A stretch of DNA of 13,407 nucleotides from DAOVDI01 sp965373045 (GTDB lineage Bacteria > Acidobacteriota > Aminicenantia > Aminicenantales > Aminicenantaceae), in the NCBI GenBank assembly GCA_965373045.1, contig CBDVEQ010000055.1:1-13407 (forward strand), given 5' to 3'. The notes beneath the pieces are model-generated. The model was not told the origin of the DNA, did not search any database, and was given only the letters and a program-made list of their open reading frames with translations. Both the position numbers and the translations under genes were made by a program. This document shows positions 5,978 to 13,407 of the stretch, in pieces. The stretch's first letter is position 1, and each line of letters begins with the position of its first letter.

Positions 5978-8900
5978 ATGAGAATCAAAAAACTGGAACT
6001 TCAAGGATTTAAATCCTTCCCGGAAAAAACCAGAATTGTCTTTCATAAAGGCATCACTTCGATCATCGGACCCAATGGGACCGGAAAAAGCAATATTGTA
6101 GATGCCCTGCTCTGGGTCCTTGGAGGAAAACGGCTTAAGTCCCTTCGTGGTGAACAGCGCGGAAACATCATCTTTAACGGCAGCACAGACAAGGCCCCTA
6201 TGGGCATGGCGGACGTAACACTCACCCTGACCGATGAAGAAGAAGAAATGCTTGTCTCCCACCGTATTTTTCGCTCCGGAGAGGGTGAATACCGTCTTGA
6301 TGGAAAAGCGGCGCGCTTGAGGGATATCCAGGAAGCCTTATGGCAGAAGTCGATCGGGGAGAGTGAATATTTTGTCATCGAGCAGGACACTATCGGCCAG
6401 TTTTTATCTTCCAAACCCCTGGAGAAAAGAGGGCTTTTAGAGGAAGCAGCGGGGACATCTCTCTACAGGGATAAAAAACGCCAGGCGCAGAATAAGCTTA
6501 ATAAAAGCGAGCAGAACCTCATTCGACTTGAGGACATCATCGCAGAGGTTTCCCGGTTAAAAAATTCACTTAAAAGACAGGCTGCTGCTGCTATCCGGTA
6601 CAGGCATTTGAGAGAGGACATACGTAAACTGACAAGCTTGAACTTCCGCAAAAAAATCGATGATCTGGAAAAGGACATCAGGAACATCTCAGTCAGCCAT
6701 CAAAAAAGCATGGACAAGGAAAAAGCGGTCGTTCATCAGTTAAAGGATGCAGAAAAACTTCTCTCAGAAAAAAGACAGGACGTGCGGGACCTTGAAAACC
6801 GGATCAAAGACGGGCAGGAACATTTGTATAATCTCAGGTCACGTATAGCCGGTCTTGAAGCAGATAAGGACCGGGAAGAAAAGCGTATCGATTATCTCGA
6901 AGAAAAAAAGAAAGGCGTAAAAACCAGCGATAAAGAATTCGACCTTGAGCTGTACGGATTGGAAAAAGACAAAATCGAAGCTGAGGAAAAACTCAAAGCT
7001 CAAAGACAGGAACTCGACCTTAAACAGGAGGAGTTGAAAAAAGCAGAGCACCGCAGCGAGGAGGCCCGAACCAAACTGGAAGAACGGCAGAAAAAGATAG
7101 ATTCCATCCGGAACGCTTATTTCCAAAAAATATCTGAACAAACCCATGTCAACAACGAAAAGGCACGTTTGGAAAAAGAACTGGAACTGATGCAGCGCCA
7201 GGAGAAAAAACTCAGCACTCAGATCAGTGAAGAACATAAGGAGTTAAAAGGAAAAAGCAGTAAGCAGAAAGAGGTGGAAAAATCCATTTCCAGGAAAAAA
7301 GACGATCTCAAAGCCCTGATGGAAAAGATCGGCCTGGCAGAAAAAGCAAAAAACAAACTGGATAAAGATATCTCTAATCTAGAGCACCGGCTGGCAGAAC
7401 TGCAGAAGACTCGCGATAAAAATTCTCATCATCTCGATGTACTCGAAAAAATGGAAGCCGCAGAACGGGGAAAGGACAGGGGCCGCGAGATACCGGATAC
7501 CATAGGTCTCCTGGCCGATTTACTTGAAAGCGACCGGGAACATGCTGGCCTTGTGGACATCTTCTGGAAAGAGGAGGCAAAATCCCATCTTATCCATGCA
7601 GATCGTTTCTTGAACGATCTGACCGATGCCGGAATAAAAGGCCGTTTTCTCCTCCTGCATCCGGAAGAATCCAGGAAGACCTCTTCCGAAGTGTTCAAGC
7701 ATCCCTCGGCCATCGGGCGTTTGAAAGCATTCGTCCACCCCAATGCCAAAATCAAAAAACACTTCTCCCATCTCAAAGAAGCTGTGATCACACAAGATAT
7801 AAAAAGTGCAGTCGAACTCTGGCTCCAATATCCAGCTTCAAACTACATCACGCTTAGCGGCGACCTGCTTTATTCCTCAGGCTTTCTGAAACTGGGAGAA
7901 AAAAAAGAAGGGCTTTTTGCTATTAACCAGGAGATAAAATCTGTCAGGCAACAAATCTCTACGGTCGAAAAAAAGATCGTCCCTGTCCAACAAAATATTG
8001 CTGACAAAACCGCTGAAAGAAACCGGCAGGATTCCGAACTGGCTAACGCTATATCCCAGGCAGATCGTTTATCCCGGGATATCGAAGATATGGAAAAAGA
8101 TCTTCAGTTTAACCAAACCGATACTTTAAAGATCAAGACAACCATCACCATTTTCAGCAAAGAGACGGACGTTCTGTCCCAGGATAAAACTGCTCTTTCT
8201 CATAAACTGGAATCCATCACTTCTCAGGTCAGTATTATCCAAACCGAGGAAACAACCCTGAAAAAGGACCTGGAAACCGCAGAGAACACAGTCACAGAAC
8301 TCCAGAAAAACTCCGATCATGAACGAAAACTCTTTTTCGAACTCAAATCACAGGTCGATTTATTGAGCGAGAAGATCAGCAGTTATATGCAGAGATTGGA
8401 ACTGTACCACCGCCGCAAGGAAACCATCAGTAACAAAAAAACATCCCTGTCGGATGTTATCAATAATGCAGAAAAAGAGAAAGTCTGTTTGAAAGAGAAC
8501 ATTTTTAAAATCTCAAAGGACATCAGCACTGCTATTGCAGACAAAAAGGAAAAAGAGGATCTCCTGCATATCGACAAAACCAAACTCAATGAAATGCAGC
8601 ATGAGTTAAAAGCCGAAGAAGCAAAGATAGATGCTTCCAGAGTCCAGTCGGAAAAGCAGAAGGAAGACCGCCAGGCTTGGGAGATCAAAAAGGCGGAAAT
8701 GGACAGAGATCTGGTCAATCTTGAAGAATCGTGCTGGCAGGAATTAAAAAAGACCCTGGATGAAGTCAAAAGTGATGTATCCCTCGAGAACTTTGAAAAA
8801 CTGGATGTGGAATCGTCCCTTTCAAAAGCAAATGAAAAACTTCAGAGAATCTCCTCGGTCAACCTGATGGCTGAGGAGGAGTATCTTATTCAGAAGAAAC

Positions 8901-9472
8901 GGCACGATTTTCTTGTCCAGGAACAGGAAGACCTTCATAAATCCATTGACGCGACCAGAGAGGCTATCAAAAAGATCGATCAGGAAAGCCGGATCCAGTT
9001 CCTGCATGCACTGAAAGAGGTTAATAAAAATTTTAAGGATGTCTTCTCTATTCTTTTTGAAGGCGGAAACGCTGAAGTCAAATTATCCGATCCCAGCAAT
9101 CCCCTTGAAAGCGGAGTGGAGATCGTCGCCCAACCTCCGGGGAAGCGGCTTCACAATCTGAACCTTCTTTCCGGCGGGGAAAAGTCCCTGACGAGCCTCG
9201 CTTTTTTCTTTGCCCTGTTCCGCTATAAACCCGCGCCTTTCTGCATTTTGGATGAAGTGGATGCTGCCCTGGATGAATCAAATCTAAGCCGGTTTCTGAA
9301 TCTCATGAAGAAGATTAAGGACCAGACCCAATTTATTATTGTGACGCACAACTTCAAGACCATGGAAGTGGCAGATTTTATATACGGGACAACCATGGCC
9401 GATCCCAGCATAACCAGTATTTATTCAGTTAAGATGGATCCCAAGACTAACAACTTGAAAAGAAGTAATTAG
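5978..9472 (+). CDS. smc: Chromosome partition/condensin ATPase SMC
   Basis: This 1164-residue protein has the full SMC architecture and close to the usual length of bacterial SMC. The N-terminal ATPase half has Walker A GPNGTGKSN (31-39, Lys37), then the conserved Q-loop region and EEAAGTSLYRDKKR. A first coiled coil, rich in Glu/Lys/Arg, runs to about 505. The hinge is at about 505-645, a second coiled coil follows, and the C-terminal half carries the signature LLSGGEKSLTSL (1063 on) and Walker B FCILDEVDAALDE (Asp1092, Glu1093). Such proteins dimerise at the hinge and use ATP to extrude DNA loops and organise the chromosome, usually with ScpA and ScpB, which are not encoded here. The hinge is diverged: KGRFLLLHPEE stands where most bacterial SMCs have a GGRATFLPL-like stretch. 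The ATG at 5978 starts right at the conserved MRIKKLELQGFKSF; no strong Shine-Dalgarno is visible. It converges with the radical SAM gene. Confidence 0.96.
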   Translation: MRIKKLELQGFKSFPEKTRIVFHKGITSIIGPNGTGKSNIVDALLWVLGGKRLKSLRGEQRGNIIFNGSTDKAPMGMADVTLTLTDEEEEMLVSHRIFRSGEGEYRLDGKAARLRDIQEALWQKSIGESEYFVIEQDTIGQFLSSKPLEKRGLLEEAAGTSLYRDKKRQAQNKLNKSEQNLIRLEDIIAEVSRLKNSLKRQAAAAIRYRHLREDIRKLTSLNFRKKIDDLEKDIRNISVSHQKSMDKEKAVVHQLKDAEKLLSEKRQDVRDLENRIKDGQEHLYNLRSRIAGLEADKDREEKRIDYLEEKKKGVKTSDKEFDLELYGLEKDKIEAEEKLKAQRQELDLKQEELKKAEHRSEEARTKLEERQKKIDSIRNAYFQKISEQTHVNNEKARLEKELELMQRQEKKLSTQISEEHKELKGKSSKQKEVEKSISRKKDDLKALMEKIGLAEKAKNKLDKDISNLEHRLAELQKTRDKNSHHLDVLEKMEAAERGKDRGREIPDTIGLLADLLESDREHAGLVDIFWKEEAKSHLIHADRFLNDLTDAGIKGRFLLLHPEESRKTSSEVFKHPSAIGRLKAFVHPNAKIKKHFSHLKEAVITQDIKSAVELWLQYPASNYITLSGDLLYSSGFLKLGEKKEGLFAINQEIKSVRQQISTVEKKIVPVQQNIADKTAERNRQDSELANAISQADRLSRDIEDMEKDLQFNQTDTLKIKTTITIFSKETDVLSQDKTALSHKLESITSQVSIIQTEETTLKKDLETAENTVTELQKNSDHERKLFFELKSQVDLLSEKISSYMQRLELYHRRKETISNKKTSLSDVINNAEKEKVCLKENIFKISKDISTAIADKKEKEDLLHIDKTKLNEMQHELKAEEAKIDASRVQSEKQKEDRQAWEIKKAEMDRDLVNLEESCWQELKKTLDEVKSDVSLENFEKLDVESSLSKANEKLQRISSVNLMAEEEYLIQKKRHDFLVQEQEDLHKSIDATREAIKKIDQESRIQFLHALKEVNKNFKDVFSILFEGGNAEVKLSDPSNPLESGVEIVAQPPGKRLHNLNLLSGGEKSLTSLAFFFALFRYKPAPFCILDEVDAALDESNLSRFLNLMKKIKDQTQFIIVTHNFKTMEVADFIYGTTMADPSITSIYSVKMDPKTNNLKRSN

Positions 9473-9473
9473 G

Positions 9474-10991
9474 TTAGCCGATGCTGATCTTGTTTTTTTT
9501 AGGAGCGTATTTTTTACGACTGAATATTCTTCTTATCCTCTGCCTTACCATAACAACAAAAAATACAAAGTAGATAAAAACAACCTTGAGGGATGTTACT
9601 GATTTGAGGGTCGATTTGATCTTGGACCTGGACAACGGACGGCCTCCGTCAGCCTGCTCCTTCATCACCAGCTCAGCAAGCTGAAACCAGGTCAGTTTGT
9701 GTTTGAACAGTGGAACATGCCCTTGGGCAGCAGGCAGCACCATGACCTTTTTCATGTCTTTTTTTCTTGCCCAGGAAAAATCCGGCGTCAAAACACCGCG
9801 TTCCTTGGCGATATTCTCAAGGGGTGTTCCGGGGTACACATGGAGAAGGGCTGTTGCAATCTGAGTTTCCGGATTTATGGTTTTCATCTTTTCAATGATC
9901 TCCAGTGTTTCATTGGCTTCGTCCCAGGTCTCTGTATCATGGGAATAGATAAGAAAGGCATTGGGTGTAAATCCTAGCTCCCCTGCCCAACGGACAAACT
10001 GGTATGCCTTTTCCATGTCGAATTTCTTGCGGACAATTTCCCGCCTGACCCTCTCATTCCCTGCTTCTACACCAAAATGCCCCCATATCAGTCCGGCTTT
10101 TACCATCTTCTCCAGTAAAGGTTTATCCACCAGATCGATCCGGAATTCATTTCCGAATTTAATATCCAACCGCCTCTCAATGATCATGTCCAGTATCTGA
10201 TGGAGGCGCTTGTTGTTGTAGTTCAGAGTGTCGTCATAAAACCAGATAAATTCAGCCTTATACCTGTCGATAAGAAGTTCGATCTCTTTAAGAACCCTGG
10301 CCGGGGAATGCCCGCGCATCTTCCGGCCCCAGTTGACCGGTGTGGCGCAAAAATAACACTCAAAGGGGCAGCCTCTGGATGTCATAATGTTCTGAGCCCG
10401 AAGCTTCTTTCCATCCGCCATCCGGATGAAAAATTTGTATTTGTCCATAGGCGCCAAGTGACGCGCTGGAAAAGGCAGGGTGTCCAGGTCTTCGATCCTT
10501 TCACGAAAGCCGGTATAGAGGGGCTGTCCATCCTTCCGGAAAATAATCCCCTTGATGCTGCCCAGATCGGTCCCGGATTCAACTGCACGGACAAGGTCGA
10601 TTATAGTCCGCTCCCCTTCTCCAATGACAGCCACATCTACATCCTTTATATGAAAGATGGTGTCTTCCCTGGCCATGGAGATATGTGGACCGCCCAGAAC
10701 AGTGAAAATCTTCGGATCAATACTCTTCGCCAGTCCCGCCAGCTTGAACGAATCAAACCTGTTTTCAGTTGTTGTGGTTCCGCCTACAATATCCGGACTG
10801 AAATCCCTGATCCTTTTCTCAATCTCTGTCCAGTCCAACCTCAGTACGTCTGCAGGAACAATATCCACCTCAACACCGCCCTCCTCCAGAACAGCCGCAA
10901 GAAACAGAATACCAAGCGGAGGCATGGAACCACCCTCATTCCAGCGTTGGGCAATATATCCCTGGGGCGGCACGAACAATTGGACTTTCAT
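9474..10991 (-). CDS. B12-binding-domain radical SAM protein
   Basis: This 505-residue protein belongs to the class of radical SAM enzymes with an N-terminal cobalamin-binding fold (class B methyltransferase/BchE-like). Residues 1-150 form the Rossmann-like B12 domain, with PDIVGGTTTT and the typical VLGGPHIS and VIGEGERTI motifs; there is no DxHxxG, as is usual for this group. The radical SAM core has the iron-sulfur cluster motif SRGCPFECYFC (Cys208, Cys212, Cys215), followed by FYDDTLNYNN and a GVEAGNE motif. The C-terminus ends in a hydrophobic stretch (about 468-482) and a basic tail rich in Arg and Lys, possibly for membrane attachment. Family members methylate unactivated carbons, rearrange or cyclise lipids, pigments and natural products; the substrate here cannot be named. 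Its stop is one base from the smc stop on the opposite strand, and no biosynthetic partner genes are next to it. Confidence 0.92.
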   Translation of the reverse strand: MKVQLFVPPQGYIAQRWNEGGSMPPLGILFLAAVLEEGGVEVDIVPADVLRLDWTEIEKRIRDFSPDIVGGTTTTENRFDSFKLAGLAKSIDPKIFTVLGGPHISMAREDTIFHIKDVDVAVIGEGERTIIDLVRAVESGTDLGSIKGIIFRKDGQPLYTGFRERIEDLDTLPFPARHLAPMDKYKFFIRMADGKKLRAQNIMTSRGCPFECYFCATPVNWGRKMRGHSPARVLKEIELLIDRYKAEFIWFYDDTLNYNNKRLHQILDMIIERRLDIKFGNEFRIDLVDKPLLEKMVKAGLIWGHFGVEAGNERVRREIVRKKFDMEKAYQFVRWAGELGFTPNAFLIYSHDTETWDEANETLEIIEKMKTINPETQIATALLHVYPGTPLENIAKERGVLTPDFSWARKKDMKKVMVLPAAQGHVPLFKHKLTWFQLAELVMKEQADGGRPLSRSKIKSTLKSVTSLKVVFIYFVFFVVMVRQRIRRIFSRKKYAPKKNKISIG

Positions 10992-11169
10992 TGGTTGAAT
11001 CTTTTTCTTTTAAGTCGATGAATCACGGGTTATTATATGTGATTGTTCCACCAAAAACAAAGAGCCACCTGGATTATTCACATTTATAACTTGAAACATC
11101 AATAAAGAATTGAAAGAATAATATCCCCAAGTTATCAGGATTCGCCGGGTTATAGGAGCGTGTAATGTC
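10992..11169. other. Divergent intergenic region between the radical SAM and symporter genes
   Basis: It holds the minus-strand promoter at 11032-11060. For the plus-strand symporter I see only AT-rich candidate elements (TTGAAA at about 11092 and TAATAT at about 11119, with a spacer too long to be convincing) and a GGAG at 11155-11158. No riboswitch-like or palindromic structure was recognised. Confidence 0.5.
11032..11060 (-). promoter_or_regulatory. Candidate promoter of the radical SAM gene
   Basis: On the minus strand, TTGTTT (11060-11055) and a perfect TATAAT (11037-11032) are separated by 17 bases. Transcription would start near 11025, giving a leader of about 35 bases before the ATG at 10991. 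Ribosome binding would rely on a weak AAAAGA-type motif. Confidence 0.6.
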
Positions 11170-11182
11170 ATGGCCTATTTAA
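11165..11182 (+). other. Five-codon ORF overlapping the symporter start (possible leader)
   Basis: ATG TCA TGG CCT ATT TAA encodes MSWPI and overlaps the first four codons of the symporter in a different frame. The GGAG at 11155-11158 is six bases before this ATG, which is optimal spacing, but eleven bases before the symporter ATG. Ribosomes may initiate here and reinitiate at the symporter, or the overlap may be chance. Confidence 0.25.
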
Positions 11183-12588
11183 CAACAATCATAATCTATC
11201 TTTTTTTCCTGTTCGCTGTAGGGCTCTATGTCACAAAGAGAGTAAAGAAAACAGAAGACTTTCTTGTCGCAGGACGCACCCTGACCGCTCCAATCCTTGT
11301 CGCGACACTGCTTGCAACCTGGATCGGGTCCGGAGATATATTCAGCGTTTCCGACCTAAGCTACAATCACGGATTTGCTTCCCTCATCGGAAGCAGCGGA
11401 GGCTGGTTAGGCATTATCATAGCCTTTTTCATCGCAGGTCGGGTCCGGAAATTCGGGCAGTTTACAGTCCCTGACATCCTCGAAGCCCGGTACAATCACT
11501 GGGCAAGGATACTCGCAACCATCACAACCATTATTGCTTACGTGACCATTGTCAGCTATCAGTTCCGGGGTGGGGGTCTGGTGCTCAACATCATAACCGA
11601 CGGCAAGATCGATGCTAAAACAGGAATCATCATCGTGGCTGTTTTTGTTGTATCATATACTCTACTCGCTGGAATGCTCTCTGTTGCTTATCTGGATATG
11701 TTCAACGGGATTCTGATGATAGGGGCTATCCTGATAGCTGTTCCCTTTCTCATCCATCATGTGGGGGGACTAGAATCCATAATCGCAAATGTCACACCAC
11801 GAAAACACGCTATTCTTGGAAATATGACATTCATCCAGGCTATGGGATATTTTGTCCCTACCCTGCTTCTGGCGCTAGGGAACGCCAACATGTACCAGCG
11901 GTTTTTTTCTGCTAAAAACGAAAAGGAAGCTAAAAAATCCGTCATCGGATGGGTGATCGGAGTCATCCTCCTTGGTGTGGCTCTCCAGAGCCTTGCCGTT
12001 ATAGGCAGCAGTTATTTCAAAGGCCTTGAATCTGAACAGGCTAGTACGATCATTATCATGGTCGCACACAAAGGAGTCCCGGTTGTAATCGGCTGCGCAT
12101 TGATGGCCGCTATTATGGCCATAATCATATCCACTGCCAACAGCTTTCTCCTGGTCCCGGCTACAAATATCGTCAGGGATATCTATCAGCGATTCATCAA
12201 CCCTGACCTTCCGGATAAAAAGATGATCCTTTTTTCCCGTCTTGTGGTCGTTGTCCTGGGCTTTCTCGCCTTCATACTCATCCGCTTCTATCCAAGGATC
12301 CTGGATGCAGCCTATGCGGCATATACTATCTACGGCGCAGGGATCACCCCTGCTCTGATGGCTGTTTTTTTCTGGAAAAGAGCGACCATCAAAGGAGGAG
12401 TGTTTTCCATACTGGGAGGGATGACAGTTACCATAATCTGGGAAGTCATCAACAAGGTTCAAGACCAGCTACCGCTGGGAATCCCTGCTGTCTATCCTGC
12501 GTTACTATGCTCCGTTGCCCTGCTTATTTTTGTCAGCCTGGCCGGCTCCAAGCCCTCACAAGACAAGTGGCAGCCGTTCTTTAAATAA
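11170..12588 (+). CDS. Sodium:solute symporter, complete
   Basis: This 472-residue polytopic inner-membrane protein belongs to the SSS family and couples Na+ entry to solute uptake. The N-terminus MAYLTTIIIYLFFLFAVGLY is the first helix. It is followed by the family motif VKKTEDFLVAGRTLTAP and by ATWIGSGDIFSVSDLSYNHG. The central SYQFRGGG stretch and the ISTANSFLLVPATNIVRDIY segment (about residues 319-338) correspond to helices that line the solute and Na+ sites. The late FFWKRATIKGG motif is also typical. About 12-13 hydrophobic helices are visible and the length is usual. It is of the same family as the partial symporter at the window start but clearly divergent from it, and it lacks an adjacent small accessory gene. 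The ATG at 11170 lies eleven bases after a GGAG. The downstream deacetylase-like gene has its own promoter, so the two are not certainly one operon. The substrate is unknown. Confidence 0.93.
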   Translation: MAYLTTIIIYLFFLFAVGLYVTKRVKKTEDFLVAGRTLTAPILVATLLATWIGSGDIFSVSDLSYNHGFASLIGSSGGWLGIIIAFFIAGRVRKFGQFTVPDILEARYNHWARILATITTIIAYVTIVSYQFRGGGLVLNIITDGKIDAKTGIIIVAVFVVSYTLLAGMLSVAYLDMFNGILMIGAILIAVPFLIHHVGGLESIIANVTPRKHAILGNMTFIQAMGYFVPTLLLALGNANMYQRFFSAKNEKEAKKSVIGWVIGVILLGVALQSLAVIGSSYFKGLESEQASTIIIMVAHKGVPVVIGCALMAAIMAIIISTANSFLLVPATNIVRDIYQRFINPDLPDKKMILFSRLVVVVLGFLAFILIRFYPRILDAAYAAYTIYGAGITPALMAVFFWKRATIKGGVFSILGGMTVTIIWEVINKVQDQLPLGIPAVYPALLCSVALLIFVSLAGSKPSQDKWQPFFK

Positions 12589-12601
12589 AAGAGACAAAAA
12601 T

Positions 12602-12672
12602 TTATTGAGTTCTTTGAGTTCGTTGTGTTCTTTGGGTTATTTTAATAAAATTTTATTCAACAAACTCAATAA
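12602..12672. repeat. Imperfect inverted repeat with a central AT palindrome
   Basis: TTATTGAGTTCTTTGA (12602-12617) is matched at 14 of 16 bases by the complement of 12657-12672. Between the arms lies the perfect palindrome AATAAAATTTTATT (12644-12657). It could fold in the transcript 3' end of the symporter and may end transcription, but it lacks the GC-rich stem of a classic terminator. Confidence 0.45.
12607..12642 (+). repeat. Imperfect 9-bp tandem repeat
   Basis: Four consecutive nonamers are GAGTTCTTT, GAGTTCGTT, GTGTTCTTT and GGGTTATTT. The run begins 18 bases after the symporter stop, in non-coding DNA. The function is unknown; it may be a member of a dispersed intergenic repeat family. 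Confidence 0.65.
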
Positions 12673-12709
12673 GCTTAAAGCACTTATTAAATCATTAGAA
12701 AGAAAAGCA

Positions 12710-12741
12710 CTCGACCCCTTGAATCCTTGAATCCTCGAACC
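12710..12741 (+). repeat. 8-bp tandem repeat of consensus CTYGAAYC
   Basis: Four consecutive octamers are CTCGACCC, CTTGAATC, CTTGAATC and CTCGAACC. The array directly precedes and partly forms the -35 region of the deacetylase-like gene, whose TATAAT begins six bases after the array end. Confidence 0.7.
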
Positions 12742-12753
12742 CTTTGCTATAAT
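12726..12753 (+). promoter_or_regulatory. Promoter of the deacetylase-like gene, extended -10
   Basis: TGC TATAAT at 12745-12753 is a perfect extended -10 element. The third octamer repeat supplies CTTGAA (12726-12731) or TTGAAT (12727-12732) as a -35, with a 16- or 15-base spacer. The start point would be near 12760, about 28 bases before the ATG. Confidence 0.65.
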
Positions 12754-12787
12754 CTATATACTCAGGATCACGATCACAGGAGAACAA

Positions 12788-13407
12788 ATGAAAACAGGCA
12801 TTGTGAAAGATATACGCTATTTGGAACACAATATGGGAGATTCCCACCCGGAAACTCCTAAACGGTTGGAAGTAATCTATGAGATGATCGACTCCCGGAT
12901 CACATATCCCCTGTTCCGGATCGAACCCCGTCCCGCAACCGAGAAAGAAATCCTAATGGTCCATACACTCCAATATTTTGATCAGGTGAAAAATACTGCG
13001 GATAAAGAAAGAGTCATGCTCGATCCCGATACATCCACATCGGCCCGCTCCTTTGATACGGCTTTGCTTGCCTCAGGCGGAGTTCTCAACGCCATCGATC
13101 ATATCATTGACGGGGACATCCAAAACGGATTTGCACTCATCCGGCCACCTGGACACCATGCGGAGGTCTCCCGCGCCATGGGCTTCTGTCTGTTCAACAA
13201 TATCGCTATCGGTGCAGAGTATTTGCTTAAAATCCGAAAAAACAAACGCGTCCTGATCGTGGACTGGGATCTCCATCACGGAAACGGGACCCAGCATTCA
13301 TTTGAAGAAAGATCAGATGTTCTCTATTTTTCCACGCACCAGTTTCCCTATTATCCAGGCACAGGCCACTGGAGTGAGACAGGAAAAAACACCGGAAAGG
13401 GGTATAC
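12788..13407 (+). CDS. Histone deacetylase/AcuC-like amidohydrolase, N-terminal part (3' end outside the window)
   Basis: The frame stays open to the window edge, giving 206 residues of a protein of the histone deacetylase superfamily, probably about 310-345 residues in full. The start is the ATG at 12788, with AGGAG five bases upstream. Visible family motifs are RPPGHHA (His123-His124, the general acid/base pair), GFCLFNNIAIGA, and VDWDLHHGNGT, where Asp161 and His163 are two of the three Zn2+ ligands. FSTHQFPYYPGTG follows, as in class II deacetylases. The third metal ligand and the catalytic Tyr would lie beyond the window end. Bacterial members remove acetyl or other acyl groups from proteins (AcuC), polyamines or small molecules; the pattern is closer to class II/acetylpolyamine amidohydrolase than to class I, and the substrate is not decidable. 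It acts in the cytoplasm: no signal peptide is present. Confidence 0.92.
   Translation, partial: MKTGIVKDIRYLEHNMGDSHPETPKRLEVIYEMIDSRITYPLFRIEPRPATEKEILMVHTLQYFDQVKNTADKERVMLDPDTSTSARSFDTALLASGGVLNAIDHIIDGDIQNGFALIRPPGHHAEVSRAMGFCLFNNIAIGAEYLLKIRKNKRVLIVDWDLHHGNGTQHSFEERSDVLYFSTHQFPYYPGTGHWSETGKNTGKGY

Noticed and set aside
6839..7237. 132-codon minus-strand frame with Phe/Leu-rich hydrophobic translation inside smc
   Set aside because: It is the complement of Lys/Glu-rich coiled-coil codons, a well-known artefact, and has no start signals.
10200..11021. 273-codon plus-strand frame opposite the radical SAM gene
   Set aside because: The minus strand encodes a protein with clear B12 and Fe-S motifs; the plus-strand translation shows no family motif and no ribosome binding site.
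11875..12462. 195-codon minus-strand frame opposite the second symporter
   Set aside because: The translation is rich in Asp, His and Ser, as expected from the complement of membrane-protein codons; the plus-strand symporter explains the region.
12600..12745. CRISPR array suggested by short repeats
   Set aside because: The units are 8 and 9 bp, directly adjacent and imperfect, with no spacers and no cas genes.

Overview
The window looks like ordinary bacterial chromosome with moderate GC. Genes are closely packed, Shine-Dalgarno motifs are AGGAG/GGAG type, and there are sigma70-like promoter elements. The gene content is two Na+/solute symporters, a lipoprotein amidase, type IV pilin-like proteins, a full-length SMC, a B12-type radical SAM protein and a histone-deacetylase-fold amidohydrolase. 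It suggests a free-living, probably Gram-negative, anaerobic or heterotrophic bacterium of the Acidobacteriota/Aminicenantes or Desulfobacterota kind. That placement is inference only, because no rRNA or marker comparison was possible.

Layout. (1) 2-2445: the 3' part of a sodium:solute symporter, a 52-residue single-helix protein whose start overlaps its stop, and a lipoprotein amidase four bases on. They read as one operon, in which an exported amidase would release a product that the symporter takes up. (2) 2461-3057: a YefM-YoeB toxin-antitoxin pair with a perfect 9-3-9 palindrome holding two TGTACA cores just upstream. (3) 3086-3158: tRNA-Thr(CGU) on the minus strand, with a plausible promoter, followed by about 400 bases without a convincing gene. 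(4) 3554-5827: three consecutive type IV pilin-like genes of PilV, PilW and PilX type; the last has a long C-terminal beta-helix-like domain. (5) 5978-9472: smc. (6) 9474-10991, minus strand: a cobalamin-binding radical SAM protein, tail to tail with smc and separated by one base. (7) 11170-12588: a second, complete sodium:solute symporter, divergent from the radical SAM gene. (8) 12589-12787: intergenic DNA with two short imperfect tandem repeats and an extended -10 promoter. (9) 12788 to the window end: a histone deacetylase/AcuC-like amidohydrolase cut by the window edge.

I see no CRISPR array, insertion sequence, phage module or clearly novel multi-gene system. The items most worth a second look are the symporter, micro-protein and amidase operon, the compact three-gene minor pilin set without assembly genes beside it, the YefM-YoeB operator, and the octamer repeats that overlap a promoter.
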